Shown: positions 9,057-20,552, counted from the first letter of the stretch. The stretch is 51,662 nucleotides of DNA from Seminavis robusta (GCA_903772945.1 CAICTM010000711.1:1-51662), one strand, 5' to 3'. Notes: generated by a model from the sequence alone, not told the origin. Numbers and translations: made by a program.

Positions 9057-10909
9057 ATGGCGAACACCAAGTCCCAAGCGTTCAACACTTTTGTGGCGGT
9101 CGTTCCTGTTATTACTGCTTCCATTTCCTGCTGCTCTTCCATCTTTTTGCTCACCAGAATCTTCAAGACTCTGCATTCCGACGCCTTCCACATCAAGAGG
9201 ACTAGAGATCATCTTCTGATTGGACTGACGTTCTTGGATGTGTGTGGCTCTCTAGGATTATCCTTCTCCACCTACCTGACGCCTTATCCCAATTTCGATG
9301 GGCCGGGCACAGTTGAAACGTGTTCTCTGCAAGGTTTTCTGGTTCAACTTGGTCTAGGTGAGTTGAGTGAGCTTGCATGGGATGGGGGACATAACGGTAT
9401 ACCGGTGTAACAATCCATTCATGGCATCAGCTCACTCTGAAAGGTTATCTGCACTTGGTATTCTCCATGTTAGGCGTGCCTCTGTACAATGCATCACTTT
9501 GTATCTACTTCGTACTGGCGGTACGCTACAGCATACCCGATCAGAAACTGACCAAGTGGCTGGTGCCCATTGTGCACTTAACGATTCTACCATTTATCCT
9601 GGGAAGCGCCATCTATGGACTAGCCACTGAAGTATTCAACCCAGCAGGAATCATGGGTTGTTGGGCTCACACCGTCGATAGAACGTATTGTGAAGCAGAC
9701 CCATCTGTCTGTGGACGGGGTCAGAATGCCAAGGCTTACCAGTGGAATTTTGGGGGCATTCATCTCATTATTTGCTTTGTCATTATCTTGCTCTCCATGA
9801 TTGTGCTCTACTGCACTGTACGACGGATTGAAATGAGGGCACGTCGCTGGGACCCGTCATCCGCTCTGTCCGGTGCCAGCCGCCACCGACCGTCGGCTCA
9901 TGCATCGTATGAACCATCGGTCGATTTTTCGACGACGAGTAGCCATTGCAACAATAATTCGGAGCGAACACGTGGGCTGGTGCAAATCCCACAATTCATG
10001 GTTTCCTTCAAGGTCATGGAGCAGTATCTGGCCAGCATCTTTTGGAAAAGAGAAGAAAGTCTCAGCAACACTACCATGGAAACTGGCCTGATTTACTCCT
10101 TTTCCTTCTTCTTGGCATACATGCCATCTTATATCTTGGGGGTCGTCAAGCTACCAAAGAATGGCATTGGCTACCAGGTCTTGCAATGTCTCAGTGTCAT
10201 CTTTCTACCCAGTCAAGGGACGTTCAATCTGGTAAGCATTGCTTCATCGGTTTGTGGTTCCGTATGCGTGTTGATGGAACGTTCACAGTTTTCTCACGTC
10301 TCCAATGATCATCATCAGCTGATCTACACTCAATCCAAGTGGCGTCCATGGCTTCAACAACAGCGCCAGCATTGCTGCAAGCGCAAAAGTAGTAGCTGTA
10401 GCGGTGGACAATCATCAATGAAGCAAGATGCGCCTGGAGAGTGCTGCCACAATAAAACGGCCGATCGCTTCAACGACGACGACGATGATGTGGAAACCAG
10501 TGGTGGTCATCCCACGCAGATGACAGGATCCTCAACCTTTTGCGGTTCTGGGTTCCACTCGGCCTCTCAGGAAGCAAAACTGGAAATACAATCCTTTGCA
10601 AGTAATGATGACATGGAAGCAAACCAACAATCGTTGGCAAGTTTTGAGGACATTGCCATTCCTTCGCATGTCGAAAGGGAGCAGATGGACAATAATGACA
10701 ACCTGCAGGACAATCTGGATCAGGATCAAGTTGCAAACGACCAATCTACATTGGACGAAGAGCAGGCTGATGGCACGCAGCAAATAGAGACAGAGTCACA
10801 CAACCACCACGAAAACCATTATGATCAGGAGCTAGCCGAAGCCCCACCAACAAAAATGGATGCGACGACCAAAGAACAAGAACATGATGATGGAGTGGCA
10901 AAAATTTGA
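9057..10909 (+). CDS. cAMP-receptor-like seven-TM GPCR, copy 1 (three exons)
   Basis: Exons are 9057-9357, 9444-10231 and 10319-10909; introns 9358-9443 (86 bases) and 10232-10318 (87 bases) have GTGAGT/GTAAGC donors and AG acceptors. The spliced product is 559 residues. Hydrophobic segments include VVPVITASISCCSSIFLLTR, HLLIGLTFLDVCGSLGLSF, VFSMLGVPLYNASLCIYFVL, a segment after KLTKW, one with FGGIHLIICFVIILLSM, and one with LIYSFSFFLAYMPSYILGV. The last TM ends GTFNLLIYTQSKW once the second intron is removed, which is the usual end of TM7 in Dictyostelium CAR/GCR1-type receptors. A long cytoplasmic tail, acidic and Gln/His-rich, follows. Intron 2 has no stop and a length divisible by three, so retaining it would insert 29 residues into TM7. 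The ligand is unknown. It acts at the plasma membrane with G proteins by family analogy. Confidence 0.8.
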
Positions 10910-12882
10910 TTGTTGCATGCATGCGCCACTGACCTCAATATCAATGACCCAAGAGGAGCATTACACCGTGACAATGAGTCACATGTCCTTGCAACGAGAG
11001 TTGTGGGGGTCCATGCGGTGGGTCTGCAGAGCTGGGCGGTGTCGGCTTTCGGCTAGCTACCTCCATGGGAATGAGGCGTTCATACCTGTCGGTTCGTCCT
11101 AGGATCTTGGAAGGTCGTTTCGTACTTCGACTGTGGGCATCATCAGGGCCCCGAGCAGGTATCCCTTGGAGTTGGAATGAATAGCCTGGTTCTGGTTTCG
11201 ATTCAGCAACTCCACTGACAGCTTCAAACTATGTTCGAATCCTCCAAAGGCCATGCCCATAGAAACTATACAGGCCCTCTACAAGCCTGGCTCCGCTGTG
11301 TTATGTCTGCAGGACCACGTCATTCATAAACCCAAGAGCGATGGATCTCTTGAGTCATCAAAGTAGATTTCATCAAGCATCATCGCATTAGTTACATAGA
11401 CCCTATCTACTGACCATTGAGCTACTAATTGAAACTGCGGGCCCTCTATTTCCCTCCTGGCACGCGTCTCTAGCTAGTTTGCAGACTATGCACAGTTACG
11501 AAGCGGGCAAACTCAAGTGCATCAAGCGTCCCTCGCGAAGAGACTTCCCCACCACCCAATGTCTCCGCCATTGAGTATCTGACAGTGCACTTCATCTCGT
11601 GACCATCTACTAGTATCTAGCCGCTAGCAAGAACGGTCGGTGGGTTCTGATACTACAGTAGCTAGCTACTGGTGCCAAGAGGATGCGGAAAACTAAGTCA
11701 ACTTTCCCTCAGAGACGTCCGAACTCCGTACCTGCATTGCAGCTGCCTATGACATAGCTCGACCGTGGTACGGCTGTACCGGTGGTACCTTGCGGCCGTG
11801 CGGAAGACACGGAAGTGCGGTCAGAAGTTAGAAGACGCTTCCAAGGGACTTTCACTGGGTCTGGAGTCTGGAGTCTGGAATCTAGAGTACCCCAAGTAGT
11901 AAGTCTTTACTGACTACAGTACTCATCGTAAATTGCCAGTTCTCACAACTGATAGTGGTAAAGCGTGCTTTTGCTGACAACATCAAGAAGAACAGTGGAT
12001 GGCCTACAGGCTGGTTCCGGTACCGTACCTGAAAAGTTCTGAAAGACATGTAGTTTTAAATACGATGAATTAATGTTTAAAAAAAAACAAATGTGATTAA
12101 TTATTAAATTGTGCACGTGATATGGATGAACGGTGATGAATTCATCACCAATTTGTTGAATGGTGTAGAATGGTGACGAAAATACTGATTTGCTAAATGA
12201 CTTCAATTCCAGATTTTCATGTTTTGCAGGACCTTCATGGTAGTACCGGTACTTACCTTTCAGTTTCACACATTGATTAATAGTACTTATACCGGTACTT
12301 ACCTACTTGATCGATAATCGACCATGGCGCTCCTGTTCCAATACAGTAGCAACTTTCCCCCTGTTTCCTCGGGCATGTTGGCTATAGATTACGTAGCTAT
12401 TACGTACCGGTTTCATGCAAAGTCTCCCGCCTCAATGTCGCCCTTGGCTTTTGCAGCGGCTTTGCCTTCCGGCCTCAGCCCAGGGCTCAGTTGAGCCTCT
12501 CCCTCGGATCTCGGGTTTGTGAAACAGCTGTGAAACCACGGTCGACGGTGCACCTTCGGCATCGTTTATCGTTTTGTGAAATAACACAAGTGACTGCCCC
12601 TGCAATCAAACTGCGACTAAACCTCCGAACCCTTTATCTCTTTAGCTCCCTTCTCCTCCCCGAACGAACTCCACAGCCTCCCAGTCAGAAGGCGGGAACG
12701 ACGAGGAACGAGGTACAGATCGAAGGATCAGAGGTCTGAGCAGCGAGCAGCGAGCATGCAGTAGTCGTCGAGAGCCTTCGACGCCAGCAATAACTCAAGC
12801 TAGAGCAGGTGGAAGGGAGTCGAGTCTCTTGCAAGCCTTCACTCTCCAACATCTTATTGCAGTGGCTGGCTGCAGGGATAAG
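10910..12882. other. Intergenic between GPCR copies; 3' flank partly duplicated
   Basis: I see no supported gene. About 10910-11680 matches the 3' flank of the second GPCR copy. The AT-rich part near 12050-12120 holds homopolymers. Palindromes GTACCGGTAC (12243-12252) and taccggtac (12290-12298) lie in the right part. Leader sequence similar to copy 1 begins near 12480. Confidence 0.5.
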
Positions 12883-14690
12883 ATGGCGACCACCGACTCC
12901 CAAGTGTTCAACACTTTTGTGACGGTCGTTCCTGTTATTACTGCTTCCATTTCCTGCTGCTCTTCCATCTTTTTGCTCACCAGAATCTTCAAGACCCTGC
13001 ATTCCGACGCCTTCCACATCAAGAGGACCAGAGATCACCTTCTGATTGGACTGACGTTCTTGGATGTGTGTGGCTCTCTAGGATTATCCTTCTCCACCTA
13101 CCTGGCTCCATATCCCAATTTTGATGGGCCTGGTACAGTTGAAACATGTTCTCTGCAAGGTTTTCTGGTTCAACTTGGTCTAGGTGAGCGCGCTTGGGAT
13201 GGGGGCCATACCGACTGGTATAACAATCCATTCATGGCATGAGCTCACTCTGAAAGGTTATCTGCACTTGGTATTCTCCATGTTAGGCGTGCCTCTGTAC
13301 AATGCATCACTTTGTATCTACTTCGTACTGGCGGTACGCTACAGCATACCCGATCAGAAACTGACCAAGTGGCTGGTGCCCATTGTGCACTTGGCGATTC
13401 TACCATTTATCCTGGGAAGCGCCATCTACGGACTAGCCACTGAAGTATTCAACCCAGCAGGAATCATGGGTTGCTGGGCTCACATTGTGGCTGAACCGTA
13501 TTGTGAAGCAGACCCATCTGTCTGTGGACGGGGTCAGAATGCCAAGGCGTATCAGTGGAACTTTGGAGGCATCCATCTCATTATTTGCTTTGTCATTATC
13601 TTGCTCTCCATGATTGTTCTGTACTGCACTGTACGACGGGTTGAAACAAGGGCACGTCGCTGGGATCCAGCATCCACCATGTCCGGTGCCAGCAGCCACC
13701 GACCGTCCGGGCAAACATTGTGTCAACCATCGGTCGAAGTTTCGACTACAAGTAGCCATTGCAACAATAATTCGGGGCGAAAACGTGGGATGGTGCAAAT
13801 CCCACAATTCATGGTTTCCTTCAAGGCTGTGGAACAGTATCTGGCCAGCATCTTTTGGAAAAGAGAAGAAAGCCTCAGCAACACTACCATGGAAACCGGC
13901 CTGATTTACTCGTTTTCCTTCTTCTTGGCCTACATGCCATCATATGTCTTGGGGGTCGTCAAGCTACCAAAGAATGGCATTGGCTACCAGGTCTTGCACT
14001 GTCTCAGTGCCATCTTTCTACCCAGTCAAGGGACATTCAATCTGGTAAGCATCGCTTCACCCCTTTATGGCATGTGTGTCAATGTAACGTTCGCAGTTTT
14101 CTCACGTCTCCTGCAATGATCATCAGCTGATCTACACTCAATCCAAGTGGCGTCCATGGCTTCGGCGACACTTGTGCGTCCAACAGTTCCTCAAGCGCAA
14201 AAGTAGCAGTAGCGGTGGACAATCAGCAATGCAGCAAGATGCGTCTGGACAGCGCTGCTGCAATAATGCCGCCGATGCCGCCGCCGCCGATTTGGAAACC
14301 AGTGGCGGTCATTCCACACAGATGACAGAACATGTTGCCTTCGTCCCTTCTGGGTTTCACTCTGCCTCTCAGGAAGCAAAACAGGAAGTGCAATCCTTTG
14401 CAAGTAATGATGCCATGGCAGCAAAACAACAATCCTTGGAAAGTTTTGAGGACATTGAGGACTTTGCCATTCCTTCACATGTCGAAGGCAAGCAGATGGA
14501 CAATAACGACAACCTGCAGGACAATCAGGATCAGGATCAAGTTGCAAACGACCAATCTACATGTACATTCGACGAAGAGCAGGCTGATAGCACGCAGCAA
14601 ATAGAGACAGAGTCACACAAACACCACGAAATCCGATATGATCAGGAGCTAGCCGACGCCCCGACAACAGAAATGGATACGACAACCTGA
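12883..14690 (+). CDS. cAMP-receptor-like seven-TM GPCR, copy 2 (three exons)
   Basis: Exons are 12883-13183, 13257-14044 and 14127-14690; introns 13184-13256 (73 bases) and 14045-14126 (82 bases). Exons 1 and 2 have exactly the lengths of copy 1 (301 and 788 bases) and the protein core is nearly identical. The TM segments and the GTFNLLIYTQSKWRPWL end of TM7 are the same. The tail differs by small indels. The stop TGA at 14688-14690 falls where copy 1 has AAA, and the frame stays open to TAA at 14790. That extra 33-codon stretch is Trp-rich (ETWQSWELGPG) and is deleted in copy 1. The product here is 550 residues. The start at MATTDSQ parallels MANTKSQ of copy 1. Class and cellular role are as for copy 1: a plasma-membrane receptor of unknown ligand. 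Confidence 0.8.
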
Positions 14691-16145
14691 GAACACGAAC
14701 ATGATGCCAGAGTGGCAACAACACAGTTTGACGACGAACCAGAGACCTGGCAATCTTGGGAGCTTGGGCCGGGAAGAACAATCTGGAATTAACTACTAAG
14801 CTTGGCGGCATTTGATTGATGCATGCATCTGCCACTGACCTCCAATCAATGACACGAGAGGCGCATTACACGGTGAGAATGAGGCGACTGCCCTTGCAAG
14901 GAGAGTTGTAGGGGTCAATTCGGTGGGTCTACAGAGCTGGACGGTGTGAACTTTTGGCTAGCCACCTTCATGGAAATGAGGCGTTCATACCTCCATGTAG
15001 GTTCATCTGGTGGATCTGGGTAATTCGTTTCGTACTTTGACTGTGGCCATCATCAGGGGTTTTGGTTTCGATTCAGCGACCCCACTGGCAGCTTCAAACT
15101 ACATGTATGTTCTAATCCTCCAGAGTCCATGCCCATAGAAACTATGAGAGTAGTAGTGCAGGCCCTCTACAAGCTTGGCTCCGCTACCCGACCGCGTTAC
15201 CAACCCAAATGTGATAGCCCTCTTGATGCGTGTAACTCAAAATGGATTTGATTCCATCAAGCGTCAGCGCAGCAGTTTCATAGAACCGAACTAATCATTG
15301 AGTGATTCAGCTTGCAGACCCTATATTTCCCTCCTGACACAAGTCTCTAGTTGGTTGACTGTGCAGCTGTGCAGGTTGTCATCCCTCGCGAAGAGGCTAC
15401 CCCACGACCCAATGTCTCCGCCATTGAGTACTTGCTTGGTACATCTGACATTTCACTTCATCTCATGACTTGTATCCTGAAATGATCCAGAGAATTGCCA
15501 GAGTCCTGTAACGAATCTGTGGAGCCTGCCGACAAAATCCCACTTTTCGCAAGTACCATCAAGAAGCAGCACTGATGATTCCCATGGGGATGAAAAAGAC
15601 AAACGATGCGATTCCGCAGTTTGTGTTTTAAAATATTTAGTTCACACCATTTTTGCTAAAGTCGTATCTCATGACATCTAGCTTGCTAGCTAGCGAGAAC
15701 GGTCGGGGTGGGGTGGGTTCTGATACTACAGTGGCTAGCTACCGGTATTGTAATTAATATTGGACCAAAACGATCGAGAGTTGGCTGTGCATAGCAAAGC
15801 CAAATCGAGACCGGCCACAACCACCATGTTTTGCGGGGACACCGTATTCAGAGAGCATCAATTTTCTCGAACCAAGATAGCCAAGCTAGAAATTCAACGT
15901 AACGAGGTTATCCTATTGTTACTGGTTATAACAATAGAATGACTTGCCTTCTCTGCCACTGTGGCTCCGTGTTTCCTTGCGTTTGCAGGCCTCCTTGAAA
16001 CTTCCACTTCTCATCCTTTTTTATACTGAATTTCTCCAAACTGTTACGTTTCACATCGGCCTTCTCCAAAAAGTTCACCACCTCCTGTCAATAATATTTG
16101 TCGTGTATAAATAATTGATGAGGCCAACCGAGGTAAGATATTAGA
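14691..16145. other. 3' flank of GPCR copy 2 and intergenic sequence
   Basis: The first 100 bases are the remnant coding tail after the TGA. Sequence to about 15750 belongs to the duplicated segment. No gene is supported between there and 16145. Confidence 0.5.
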
Positions 16146-16771
16146 TCACTCCTCTTCTTCTTCCTCCTCGCCTCCTTCTCCTCCTCCAAACAAGGACCTC
16201 GCCATATCAAATTTCGTATTATCTTTAATTTGATCTCGCCCTGAACGCACCGACAAAAATAGATTAGCTTGTTGAATATCGAAAAGTAACAAGGGAACTT
16301 CCCAAGGTATCTTTTGAACGTACCGGTCTGTTTCCATTGGGCTTCCTTCTGTGTTTGTTCGAACCGATACTGCTCCAATCTAAAAAACAAATAAAAAGAG
16401 AAATCAGTGTGAACATATTTTCCCTTCTTTCGATAACATAGTGTAGTATTTCGAAATCTTACCCGTCAGGTCCCTTGGCCTGGATATCCTTCAAGTTTTT
16501 CTTGGTTTCACGGGCCGTCTCCTTTTGCTTTTGATCACGTTCGGTTTGGTTGAATCGATACTGTTCTAGGCCGTCGGGTCCTAGTAGAGCAATGTATTGA
16601 TGAAAGAGGAGGTTAGGGGGGATCTAATGAGCGTGCAGTATGCCACCGTTGATCTCTCACGCACGAACCTTTGGCCTTGTAATTCCACTCTTCCGACTTG
16701 TCCTTGCGTACTTTGGCCTGCACGGTCTTCTTTTTCTTGGTTTGATTCAATCCAAACATTAACTCCGCCAT
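16146..16771 (-). CDS. Small four-exon protein with repeated GPDGLEQYRF module, unknown function
   Basis: Exons are 16771-16669, 16580-16463, 16379-16324 and 16240-16146. All three introns (88, 83 and 83 bases) are GT..AG and phases agree, giving 123 residues. It begins MAELMFGLNQTKKKKT and is very charged (KVRKDKSEEWNYKAKG). Exon 2 opens with GPDGLEQYRFNQT and closes with KGPDG. Exon 3 continues LEQYRFEQTQKEAQ, so the same motif stands at the start of two successive exons, suggesting internal exon duplication. The C-terminus is SLFGGGEGG followed by a run of Glu. It has no signal peptide or membrane span, and the middle is likely helical. I do not recognise the family. The clean splice structure makes a real gene likely. 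Confidence 0.65.
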
Positions 16772-17183
16772 GGTTGCGTTGTAGTTGCTTCTGTAATGCA
16801 AAAGGAGAAAGGAGATAGCGTCCAACAGGGACAAAATAAAGAGCCACAAAGAAAGATTGTGGTGAAATACAAAAATGAGCAAGTGACGCCAAGACGCGAT
16901 ATCTTGTTCTGATGCGGCTTCCGCCTGCTTTGACTCGCTCGACTCGACTCGACTCACTTTGAAAGTGCCACGTCACATCGACTCTCCAATCGAATACATG
17001 TACTAGTACCGGTACGACTGTAGCTGATCGAATAATAAAAGAAGATCATGGAAGAAATCCAACCGTTGGATTCGATTGCAGTGGTGGCGCGTCACCTGCG
17101 TCGTCTCGTACCGATTGTAAACATCCCTGCCGCTACCAGCTTCAAAACAAAAAAAGACACGACACAAAACCAGAGGAAGCAAC
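16772..17183. promoter_or_regulatory. Divergent promoter region with GTACCGGTAC palindrome
   Basis: The 412 bases separate the leftward small gene and the rightward TPR gene. The perfect palindrome GTACCGGTAC lies at 17006-17015, directly after tacta. No gene is supported in it. Confidence 0.4.
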
Positions 17184-19802
17184 ATGAAACGCATAATGAA
17201 GCGGGTGAGCGGCGGAGGACCAGAAAGACGGGCGCCAGCTCGCACTGTCAGAGAGGACATGGACGTGGAACTGTCCGCCAAGGCAGAGTTGGCGGATCTG
17301 AAGCATCGAGAGCAACATCTTTTTCAGGATGGGGGTTTGGAAACTTTGGGTGTCAGCGTTCATTGGCTCGAGACTGGATTCATGGACGAAGTTCACGCCG
17401 CTGGCTTTGACCGTAATGCTACCATTTATGAGATTGAACCAGTGGTGATTCGAGGAAAAGGACTCAATATGCTCTGTCCCGTTGACGGAGAGAAAGGAGT
17501 CTCCTATGTTCATGCGCTCCTTTCTCCCAAGAGAAACAGCAAAAAGCAACTGCTGGACAACATCAGCAGCCATAACAGTGTTGCCCCTCCTCCTGCTGGT
17601 CCAGCAGCATTTATGCTCAGCTACGGTTGGATTTACAGCATTGGAGACATCGTGGAAACTCTCTCGGACTTTTGTACCACCAACAAGGTGGACCCCACCA
17701 CCACCTACATTTGGCTTTGCTGCTTGTGCAACAATCAACATCGGGTTGTGGAAAACCAAAAGAATAGCAAGGCAGTGCCGTTTCAAAGATTCCGTGATAT
17801 CTTTTATCAACGTGTCACAGGGATTGGTCATGTGTTGGCCTTAATGGCGCCCTGGCAGAAGCCGCTCTATTTGACTCGCGTCTGGTGTATTTTCGAACTT
17901 TTCACTGCCGATCAGCAAGAGGACTGTGACGTGAGTATTCTGATGCCACCCCGAGAAAAGGAAGCACTGAAACAAGACCTGTTTGGAGAGGGTGGAAAAG
18001 ATATTGGGACTGGAATCACGGCCTTGTACAACGCCCTCGCCAACACAAGGGTCCAAAATGCTCAAGCTTCAATCGAGTCCGACAGGTTGGCCATTTTGCA
18101 GTTGATTGAAGATGATAGTGGCTGTGGCAGTCTGAACCACAGTGTCAACGAACTTCTTCGGCGGTGGGTGCTTGATGTAGTGTCATCATTTGGGGATGAT
18201 TGGGACAATTCACCGGACTCACTTGATGCTGCAGATACTTTTGTCAAGATTGGACTGCTGCTTCAAGAATTTGGGGGCCATGATTCTGCCTTAAAACTGT
18301 ACAAGAAAGCTCTGGCAATCAGGGAATCAGCACTTGGTACTGATCACGAGGACACTGCCACCTGTTACAATGTGATTGGTGATGTTCTGATTGTGAAAGG
18401 AGAATATGATGCCGCTTTGGTGGGATGTAGGAAAGCTCTGGCTATAAGAGAATCTGTGCTGGGCAAAGATGACCCATTCACTGCCACAACTCATGGAAGC
18501 ATTGGATTAGCATTCGCATTTCAAGCAAACTACGATGCCAGCCTGGAGCAATACCACAAGACTCTAGCTATTCGAGAGTCAGCTCTGGGGAAGAAACACA
18601 TTGACACTGCCACAACCTACAATGACATTGGAGTGGTGCTAGGCGAGAAGGGTGATTATGACACTGAATTGATGTACTACCAGAAGGCCCTGGCCATCAG
18701 AGAATCAGAACTGGGGAGGGAACACCCCGAAACAGCTCAAACTTACGTGTGCCTGGGATCAGTCCTCACACATAAGGGAGAGTATGATTCAGCTCTAGAG
18801 GAATACAAGAAAGCGCTCGCTGTAAGGGAATCAGTCTTGGGAAAGGATCATCCAGACACAGCCCATTCCTATGTTTCAATTGGTGGAGCATTTCACTTCA
18901 GGGGTGATTATGATGCAGCTTTGAGAGAATACAAAAAAGCATTGTCAATCTTCCAATCAGCTGTTGGTGATGACCACCCTGATACAGCCACAGCCTACTC
19001 AGCAATTGGTGAGGTGTATGAGTCCATGGGGAGATATGATGAATCATTGGATTACCACAGAAGGGCACTTCATGCACGTGAGAGAGCCTTTGGTCAGAAT
19101 CACCCAGACTGTGCCACATCCTTCAATTGCATTGGCGCAGTATTGGATAGTATGGGGGATTACGATGGAGCGCTCGTTCAGTACAAGAAGGCTCTAGCAA
19201 TCAGAGAATCAGTCCTTGGAAAAAATCACACCGACACTGCCACAGCATACAATAACCTTGGCATGCTTTACTACACCAAAGGTGACTATGATGCCGCCGA
19301 ACAAGAACTAAGCAAGGCTTTGGCAATTGAAGAATCGGTGCTTGGGTGTGATCACGTGGACACTGCTGCAACATATTGCAACCTTGGGATGGTTCTGAAG
19401 GCCAAGGGGAACTTTGATGGTGCTCTGAAAGAGTACAAGAAAGCTCTCAGGATCCGACAACAAGTTCTGGGGGAGGGGCATCCAAATGTTGCCACAACCT
19501 ACAACAATATTGGTGGTGTAGCTTTGATGGTGCGCAACTTTGATGGTGCACTGGAAGAGTACCGCAAGGCCCTGGCAATCTTTGTCGCAGCACTTGGAGA
19601 TGACCATCCTGATGTTGCATCTGCCCACAGCAATATTGGCTTTGTGATGCACATTAAAGGTGATTATAGGGCTGCTTTGACAGAGTACAGGAAAGCATTT
19701 GCCATCAGAGAGAAGGTCCTTGGAAAGGATCACCCAAGCACAGTGTCCACAAATGAGGCAATGAACATGGCGCTGAGAGCCAAATGGGCAGCACAGTCTT
19801 AG
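17184..19802 (+). CDS. TPR (kinesin light chain-type) protein with N-terminal TIR-like effector domain
   Basis: The 872-residue single-exon product has two parts. Residues about 35-350 hold a domain with SVHWLETGF, then FMLSYGWIYSIGDIVETL, TYIWLCCLCNNQH and LTRVWCIFELF. This succession (hydrophobic-S-[YH]-x-W, W-x-C, N-Q, R-x-W-C-x-F-E) resembles a TIR-like or related effector fold seen in many protist and dinoflagellate proteins. The fold is my inference. Residues about 365-865 are 12 consecutive 42-residue tetratricopeptide repeats of the kinesin light chain type (consensus GDYDAALxxYKKALAIRESVLGKDHPDTATxYNxIG). The repeats would bind protein partners. No ATPase domain lies between the two halves. 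It is probably cytoplasmic, as no signal peptide is seen. The ATG at 17184 is the first in frame. It is unlikely to be a true kinesin light chain, because the N-terminal heptad coiled coil is missing. Confidence 0.75.
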   Translation: MKRIMKRVSGGGPERRAPARTVREDMDVELSAKAELADLKHREQHLFQDGGLETLGVSVHWLETGFMDEVHAAGFDRNATIYEIEPVVIRGKGLNMLCPVDGEKGVSYVHALLSPKRNSKKQLLDNISSHNSVAPPPAGPAAFMLSYGWIYSIGDIVETLSDFCTTNKVDPTTTYIWLCCLCNNQHRVVENQKNSKAVPFQRFRDIFYQRVTGIGHVLALMAPWQKPLYLTRVWCIFELFTADQQEDCDVSILMPPREKEALKQDLFGEGGKDIGTGITALYNALANTRVQNAQASIESDRLAILQLIEDDSGCGSLNHSVNELLRRWVLDVVSSFGDDWDNSPDSLDAADTFVKIGLLLQEFGGHDSALKLYKKALAIRESALGTDHEDTATCYNVIGDVLIVKGEYDAALVGCRKALAIRESVLGKDDPFTATTHGSIGLAFAFQANYDASLEQYHKTLAIRESALGKKHIDTATTYNDIGVVLGEKGDYDTELMYYQKALAIRESELGREHPETAQTYVCLGSVLTHKGEYDSALEEYKKALAVRESVLGKDHPDTAHSYVSIGGAFHFRGDYDAALREYKKALSIFQSAVGDDHPDTATAYSAIGEVYESMGRYDESLDYHRRALHARERAFGQNHPDCATSFNCIGAVLDSMGDYDGALVQYKKALAIRESVLGKNHTDTATAYNNLGMLYYTKGDYDAAEQELSKALAIEESVLGCDHVDTAATYCNLGMVLKAKGNFDGALKEYKKALRIRQQVLGEGHPNVATTYNNIGGVALMVRNFDGALEEYRKALAIFVAALGDDHPDVASAHSNIGFVMHIKGDYRAALTEYRKAFAIREKVLGKDHPSTVSTNEAMNMALRAKWAAQS

Positions 19803-20552
19803 CAATACGGTATGCATAGGTACAGCGTACAACCTAGACTACGATGTAGGAGCTGGGCCGTCGCCCCGACGCATTTGGACGGCCACATGACCCTGTAATA
19901 CTTCATCCTACGAATACTAGTAAACTATTTGTCTGGTCGTGTCGTGAACGACCTCGTGTCAGACACTAGAGTTTCCATTGTCCCACAGCCCCCAGCAGCC
20001 TCATGTCGTCTGCAAAATCGGGATGCTCTCAATTTGCTTTGGCGTATTAATCCACTTCTTCTCGAGCATTCCCGCCAAAGAAAAAAAACCGTTGCCTCCA
20101 CCGAAAAGTGAAGAGTTGTAAAGCAGTCACTCGACTGAGGACTCTGCCCTGCAGTTTGGAGACCGCGCACGACGGCACTCACGAAAGCAATTCCAAACAA
20201 CCAGAAAGAGATTCGATTCACTACAGTGTTTGGTGAGCAGTCACATTACGGTACTCCACAGCCAAGCGATTAGTTTGGTCTTACCGTACCGGAGGCGCTT
20301 GCCAACAACAGGAGAGAAAGGTTTGCTCTCACTTCTTCCGTTTCTTTTTCAAGTCGTCGCCGTAGCTTCGCCGTGTCGTTTCTTTTTTTGTCGCTTGCGA
20401 CATGGCGTTGTCTTTTCGATACGCTGTACCGGTACAGTTGACGGTTGTTTCGCATTCGAGCATCCTCATTCTTTTGTTCAAACAGTTGTTGTTGACATTC
20501 CTCATTCCTCGTTCTTCATTGCGTCTCATCTCTTCTTCGACTTGTCTTTGCC
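19803..20552. promoter_or_regulatory. Intergenic upstream of secreted protein; palindrome at 20426-20435
   Basis: No gene is supported in this stretch. GTACCGGTAC at 20426-20435 lies 118 bases before the ATG at 20553. The last 200 bases are pyrimidine-rich, as expected for a 5' leader. Confidence 0.4.

Larger units (their letters stand above)
8600..15750. repeat. Tandem segmental duplication (two units of about 4 kb) carrying GPCR genes
   Basis: Unit 1 covers roughly 8600-11680 and unit 2 roughly 12480-15750. Besides the coding exons, the 5' leaders (actctccaacatctta before each ATG), both introns and long 3' flanks match. For example gccactgacctc and gagagttgt at about 10930-11000 match about 14830-14910, and gagaacggtcgg with ggttctgatactaca near 15690 matches near 11630. 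Gene starts are 3826 bases apart, and matching 3' landmarks are about 4070 apart, so indels have accumulated. Confidence 0.8.

Noticed and set aside
17142..17831. Long antisense frame over the TPR gene N-terminus
   Set aside because: The sense frame has clear motifs and full length; the antisense frame has none.
17184..19802. Calling the TPR protein a kinesin light chain
   Set aside because: The repeats are of that type, but the N-terminal coiled coil is replaced by an unrelated domain.
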